The notes beneath the pieces were generated by a model. That model was not told the origin of the DNA. It saw only the letters and a list, made by a program, of their open reading frames with translations, and searched no databases. A DNA stretch of 64,000 nt, taken from a bacterium. Lineage in GTDB: Bacteria > Bacillota > Bacilli > Lactobacillales > Streptococcaceae. The stretch lies in contig CAJNCJ010000004.1 in the NCBI GenBank assembly GCA_905221235.1, positions 1 through 64,000 of the forward strand, given 5' to 3'. The position numbers were made by a program, and so were the translations under genes. Below are positions 61,494 to 64,000 of the stretch, piece after piece. Positions within the stretch are counted from its first letter, which is position 1. The number at the start of each line of letters is the position of its first letter.

Positions 61494-61708
61494 GCAAAAG
61501 AAAAGCCCTGCCATCTACATGACAGGGACGAATGTATTTATCCGCGGTACCACCCAATTTCGGGCAGTTGCCCGCAACTCTCGTCTTTAAAATAAAAAGA
61601 CACTTTTATTTCAATTTTTCATCCATTAGCAACTAGTTTTGACACATTTGTGGACTTCTCAGCACCGCCACTTTCTGTAAAATGCGGGATTCAAAACACC
61701 TCTAATGG
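61494..61708 (-). promoter_or_regulatory. T-box riboswitch, Val specifier (GUU)
   Basis: On the minus strand, stem I base pairs CCATTAG (61708-61702) with CTAATGG (61629-61623). The specifier loop TAGTTG holds GTT (61633-61631) followed by a purine. The T-box AATTGGGTGGTACCGCGG lies at 61541-61558. A terminator CCCTGTCAT-GTAG-ATGGCAGGG (61506-61527) precedes a T-run. Uncharged tRNA-Val should allow read-through. Confidence 0.9.
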
Positions 61709-61712
61709 CTCT

Positions 61713-61741
61713 ATTGTAGCAAGATTTTTTCGGAAATGCAA
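61713..61741 (-). promoter_or_regulatory. Promoter of the T-box operon
   Basis: Minus-strand TTGCAT (61741-61736), a 17-bp spacer and TACAAT (61718-61713), directly upstream of stem I. Confidence 0.8.
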
Positions 61742-61754
61742 GGCACAAGACAGA

Positions 61755-62150
61755 TTACTTGAACTTGATGCCATTTTCTTTCAATTTCTTAATAGTAGCT
61801 GGGCCGATTCCTTTTAAGGCAAGGAGTTCTTTTTCAGTCCAGTTTTTGAAATCTGACGCAGACTTAATTCCTTCATCATAGAAAGTTTTGGCACGATCAA
61901 GTGGAAGTCCACCCAAGTTTGCTGCAAAATCTTCTACAGAATTGGATACTTTTTGAGCTTGCTCTTTGGTAGCTTCTACTGCTTGTTCAACTTTTTTAGA
62001 AACAGCCTTACCAGCTTCGCTCGCTGACTGCTCTGCACGTTTCACGACCTTCTTTGTCTCTTCTACAACCTTAGTCACAGTACTTGAAAAGGCACCTGCG
62101 CGACGGAGGCTATTTCGTAATTGTTTTTTACGATTGAGTTTCTTTGACAT
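61755..62150 (-). CDS. Lysine/alanine-rich protein with C-terminal HhH domain
   Basis: A 131-residue protein: basic N-terminus (MSKKLNRKKQLRNSLRRAGA), a Lys/Ala-rich helix (VEQAVEATKEQAQKVSNSVE) reminiscent of phasins, and a helix-hairpin-helix end (SASDFKNWTEKELLALKGIG, PATIKKLKENGIKFK). The same end occurs at 58247. It may bind DNA. The function is unknown. Confidence 0.75.
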   Translation of the reverse strand: MSKKLNRKKQLRNSLRRAGAFSSTVTKVVEETKKVVKRAEQSASEAGKAVSKKVEQAVEATKEQAQKVSNSVEDFAANLGGLPLDRAKTFYDEGIKSASDFKNWTEKELLALKGIGPATIKKLKENGIKFK

Positions 62151-62285
62151 GATAAAATCCTTTCAATAAAAAACCCCTGCTCTGACAAGGATTTAATATA
62201 AATATTCTATCAAGATTTTAGTAAAAAATCAAGAAATGAAATATAATTAGAATAAAAATCAGTTTTTCCAGACTCCTAGAAAAAA

Positions 62286-62314
62286 TTGACAATGGTTTAA
62301 CAAATTGATAAAAT
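62286..62314 (+). promoter_or_regulatory. Promoter of the DUF898-like gene
   Basis: TTGACA at 62286-62291, a 17-bp spacer and TAAAAT at 62309-62314. Confidence 0.78.
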
Positions 62315-62366
62315 TTACCTCAATGTGCAAAGCTGATTCACACTAAAAGCTGACGGAGATGAATTT

Positions 62367-62672
62367 ATGAATACTGAAAGTTACTTTGATGGTGGACTCT
62401 TGAGTTATATTGGTTACTCCATTTTATCATTCATCATTATTGTCCTTACCTTAGGAATAGCAACCCCATGGGCTGTTTGTCTCATGCAAAATTGGAAAAT
62501 CAAACATACCGTCATTGACGGACATCGCCTCTACTTTGACGGTACAGGTGCCCAGTTATTTGGAAACTGGATTAAATGGTTCTTACTCTGTATCATCACG
62601 CTTGGAATTTATTCATTTTGGTTGAACATCAAAATGGAACAATGGATTACCAAACATACACACCACGTATAA
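62367..62672 (+). CDS. DUF898-like small membrane protein
   Basis: A 101-residue integral membrane protein with two hydrophobic helices (GYSILSFIIIVLTLGIATPW and WIKWFLLCIITLGIYSFWLN). DGHRLYFDGTGAQLFGNWIK between them is the DUF898 signature. It is half the size of two-unit relatives. The function is unknown. Confidence 0.8.
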   Translation: MNTESYFDGGLLSYIGYSILSFIIIVLTLGIATPWAVCLMQNWKIKHTVIDGHRLYFDGTGAQLFGNWIKWFLLCIITLGIYSFWLNIKMEQWITKHTHHV

Positions 62673-62675
62673 AAT

Positions 62676-62707
62676 AAAAAGTGCGGTTCTTACAACTGCA
62701 CTTTTTT
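62676..62707. terminator. Bidirectional terminator
   Basis: AAAGTGCGGTT-CTTAC-AACTGCACTTT forms a stem of about 11 bp with one G-T pair, with T-runs on both sides. It serves the convergent DUF898-like and DUF1912 genes. Confidence 0.85.
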
Positions 62708-62717
62708 ATCTAATCAA

Positions 62718-62972
62718 TTAATAATTCCGCTCACCAAACAAGCCTTCTGGCAAATCATGGAATCCCTTGCCTGCTTTGAAGTTTTCAAATTTTCCAAGCA
62801 AGAACTGATAAGCATCCAAGCGACTTTCGTAGCGAATCATAGCATCTTTGGCACGCTCGTCTTGGTCCTCTTCGTAGACTTTTTGGCTTTCCTTGTGCGC
62901 CATGTCGTTAATCATAATCTGGGTATTGACCCAAGCTTCAAATTCCTTCATAAATTCTTGTTCGTAACTCAT
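62718..62972 (-). CDS. DUF1912 protein
   Basis: An 84-residue helical protein (MSYEQEFMKEFEAWVNTQIM, DAMIRYESRLDAYQFLLGKF, GKGFHDLPEGLFGERNY), matching DUF1912 of streptococci. The function is unknown. It lies 9 bp after the DUF438 gene. Confidence 0.85.
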   Translation of the reverse strand: MSYEQEFMKEFEAWVNTQIMINDMAHKESQKVYEEDQDERAKDAMIRYESRLDAYQFLLGKFENFKAGKGFHDLPEGLFGERNY

Positions 62973-62981
62973 TTTTTCTCC

Positions 62982-64000
62982 TTATTCTAGTCCACGGAAA
63001 TAGTCCGTATCAATCTCTCGGTAGGGCTGGATATCCTGAACGTATTCCAGCACACCTTGGAATTCCCCGTTTTCATCGTGTACTGCGGCATAGGTGATGT
63101 GGACAAACTTGTCTCGCGACTCAGACTTGAACCACATCTCATACTTGTCCTTGACACCTTCACGAAGACCCTTCATGATAGTTTTGACCTTGTCCAAGTA
63201 CTTAGGCGGATGGCAAAGTTCGATATTGCGTCCGACTTGGGACGGGGTCCGTTTGAAAATCATCTCATCAGCTGGCGCATTGTCATTGTAATACTGGAAA
63301 ATGTCGTCTTTATTGACAAAGGTGATCTCCATAGGGAGGTGATTGAGGATTAGGTTAGCCTGCTCGACTGAAAGATAGCCATTGCCAAAGGCCTGTTGAC
63401 TATGGCGGTCCAGCACTGCTTCCTTTTCCTTAGGGGTAAAGGTAATGGTAAACTGACCTTCTGGCGTATCGATAACTTGCTGAACTTGCCCCTCTGCCGT
63501 TTCTAGCTGAATAGGCTCCTCTGCGCTCTTTTCCTCAACAAAGCTTTGACGTTCTGGTACCCATTTCTCAGACGGACGGATGATAGCATAGCCGTAGGAA
63601 TCGCTCTCCTCCGCAATCTGAAGCCAATCATCCTGGGTAAAGGACTCAAGGAGAATCATGAGGAGGATGGACTCTTCCTTGAAAATCATACTTTCAAACT
63701 CTGTCGCAAAAGCTTCAAAATCTTCTTTTACACTGCCAATAGACACTTCTGGTAGTGACTTGGCTGTCGCTAAAGCTGTTTGAAAGAGTTCCCTAATCTG
63801 GTCATCCACTCCCCACATAACTTTAGGAGGTGAATCGTGTCCATAGCGCTCCATGATAGGAAAGAAGAGTTCTTCCTTGCGCTGGTAGTGGATGTCAAAT
63901 TGACCCAAAAGGCCCATCTGACGAACCAAGCCTTTGCGCATTTCCGCAAGCATTTCCTCGTCTTCCATCGACTCATAGGTATCTAACAATCTCCGAATGC
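62982..64000 (-). CDS. DUF438 / hemerythrin-PAS domain protein (5' end outside window)
   Basis: The frame is open to the window end, so the N-terminus is missing. The visible part has a hemerythrin-like helical domain (LLGQFDIHYQRKEELFFPIM, then FEAFATEFESMIFKEESILL) with metal-ligand-type His/Glu, then a PAS_10-like domain (NGYLSVEQANLILNHLPMEI, TFVNKDDIFQYYNDNAPADE, RNIELCHPPKYLDKVKTIMK). It is probably a redox or oxygen sensor. Confidence 0.85.
   Translation of the reverse strand, partial: IRRLLDTYESMEDEEMLAEMRKGLVRQMGLLGQFDIHYQRKEELFFPIMERYGHDSPPKVMWGVDDQIRELFQTALATAKSLPEVSIGSVKEDFEAFATEFESMIFKEESILLMILLESFTQDDWLQIAEESDSYGYAIIRPSEKWVPERQSFVEEKSAEEPIQLETAEGQVQQVIDTPEGQFTITFTPKEKEAVLDRHSQQAFGNGYLSVEQANLILNHLPMEITFVNKDDIFQYYNDNAPADEMIFKRTPSQVGRNIELCHPPKYLDKVKTIMKGLREGVKDKYEMWFKSESRDKFVHITYAAVHDENGEFQGVLEYVQDIQPYREIDTDYFRGLE

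Overview
The window comes from a mitis-group Streptococcus (S. mitis, S. pneumoniae or a close relative). The evidence is a BOX repeat (2970-3122), a RUP repeat (3155-3263), a ComX cin-box, the competence gene ssbB, choline-binding repeats in both a host surface protein and the phage endolysin, and low-GC streptococcal housekeeping genes. The species is not resolved. The groEL-ssbB block and the pyrG-rpoE block sit close together here, which is not the order I remember for the S. pneumoniae reference.

Host left arm (1-6613): tRNA-Glu, an RlmD-type 23S rRNA methyltransferase, recX, a DUF402 nucleotide phosphatase, BOX and RUP repeats, queH, and groES-groEL under a perfect CIRCE operator. It ends in the 3' portion of ssbB.

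Prophage (core to core 6614-47634; about 41.0 kb): a complete-looking siphovirus prophage is inserted inside ssbB after codon 8. The 11-bp core GATTAAGATAA occurs at both ends. The phage arms beside the cores form an imperfect inverted repeat, as expected for the large serine integrase at the right end. From right to left it carries the integrase, a lysogeny module (CI-like repressor, ImmA-like protease, two small proteins), a divergent switch with 19-bp inverted repeats, replication genes (replisome organiser with 45-bp iterons, DnaC-like loader), many small early genes including ParB-like, Bet/RecT-like, DUF1351, RusA and MazG-like proteins, an ArpU-like late regulator, and a 1.2-kb region without clear genes that holds three tRNA-like T-arms. 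Next come terminase, portal, a MuF head protein fused to an ADP-ribosyltransferase toxin domain with candidate immunity genes behind it, scaffold, capsid, connectors, tail genes with a likely -1 frameshift, the baseplate with an SGNH-hydrolase fibre, holin, and a choline-binding endolysin. A three-gene cargo cassette with its own promoter ends at the left attachment site.

Host right arm (47635-64000): the ssbB cin-box, RBS and first codons now point into the prophage, antisense to the integrase. Then come an SDR oxidoreductase, a YtpR-like protein, thioredoxin, a choline-binding protein, pyrG behind a CTP-type attenuator, rpoE, a DUF3883 protein and valS. A Val-type T-box (61494-61708) heads an operon of flavin reductase, acetyltransferase and P-loop kinase. 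That operon ends in a decayed copy of the valS 5' end, so valS was probably its last gene before a RhuM / HhH-protein block was inserted. DUF898, DUF1912 and a partial DUF438 gene close the window.
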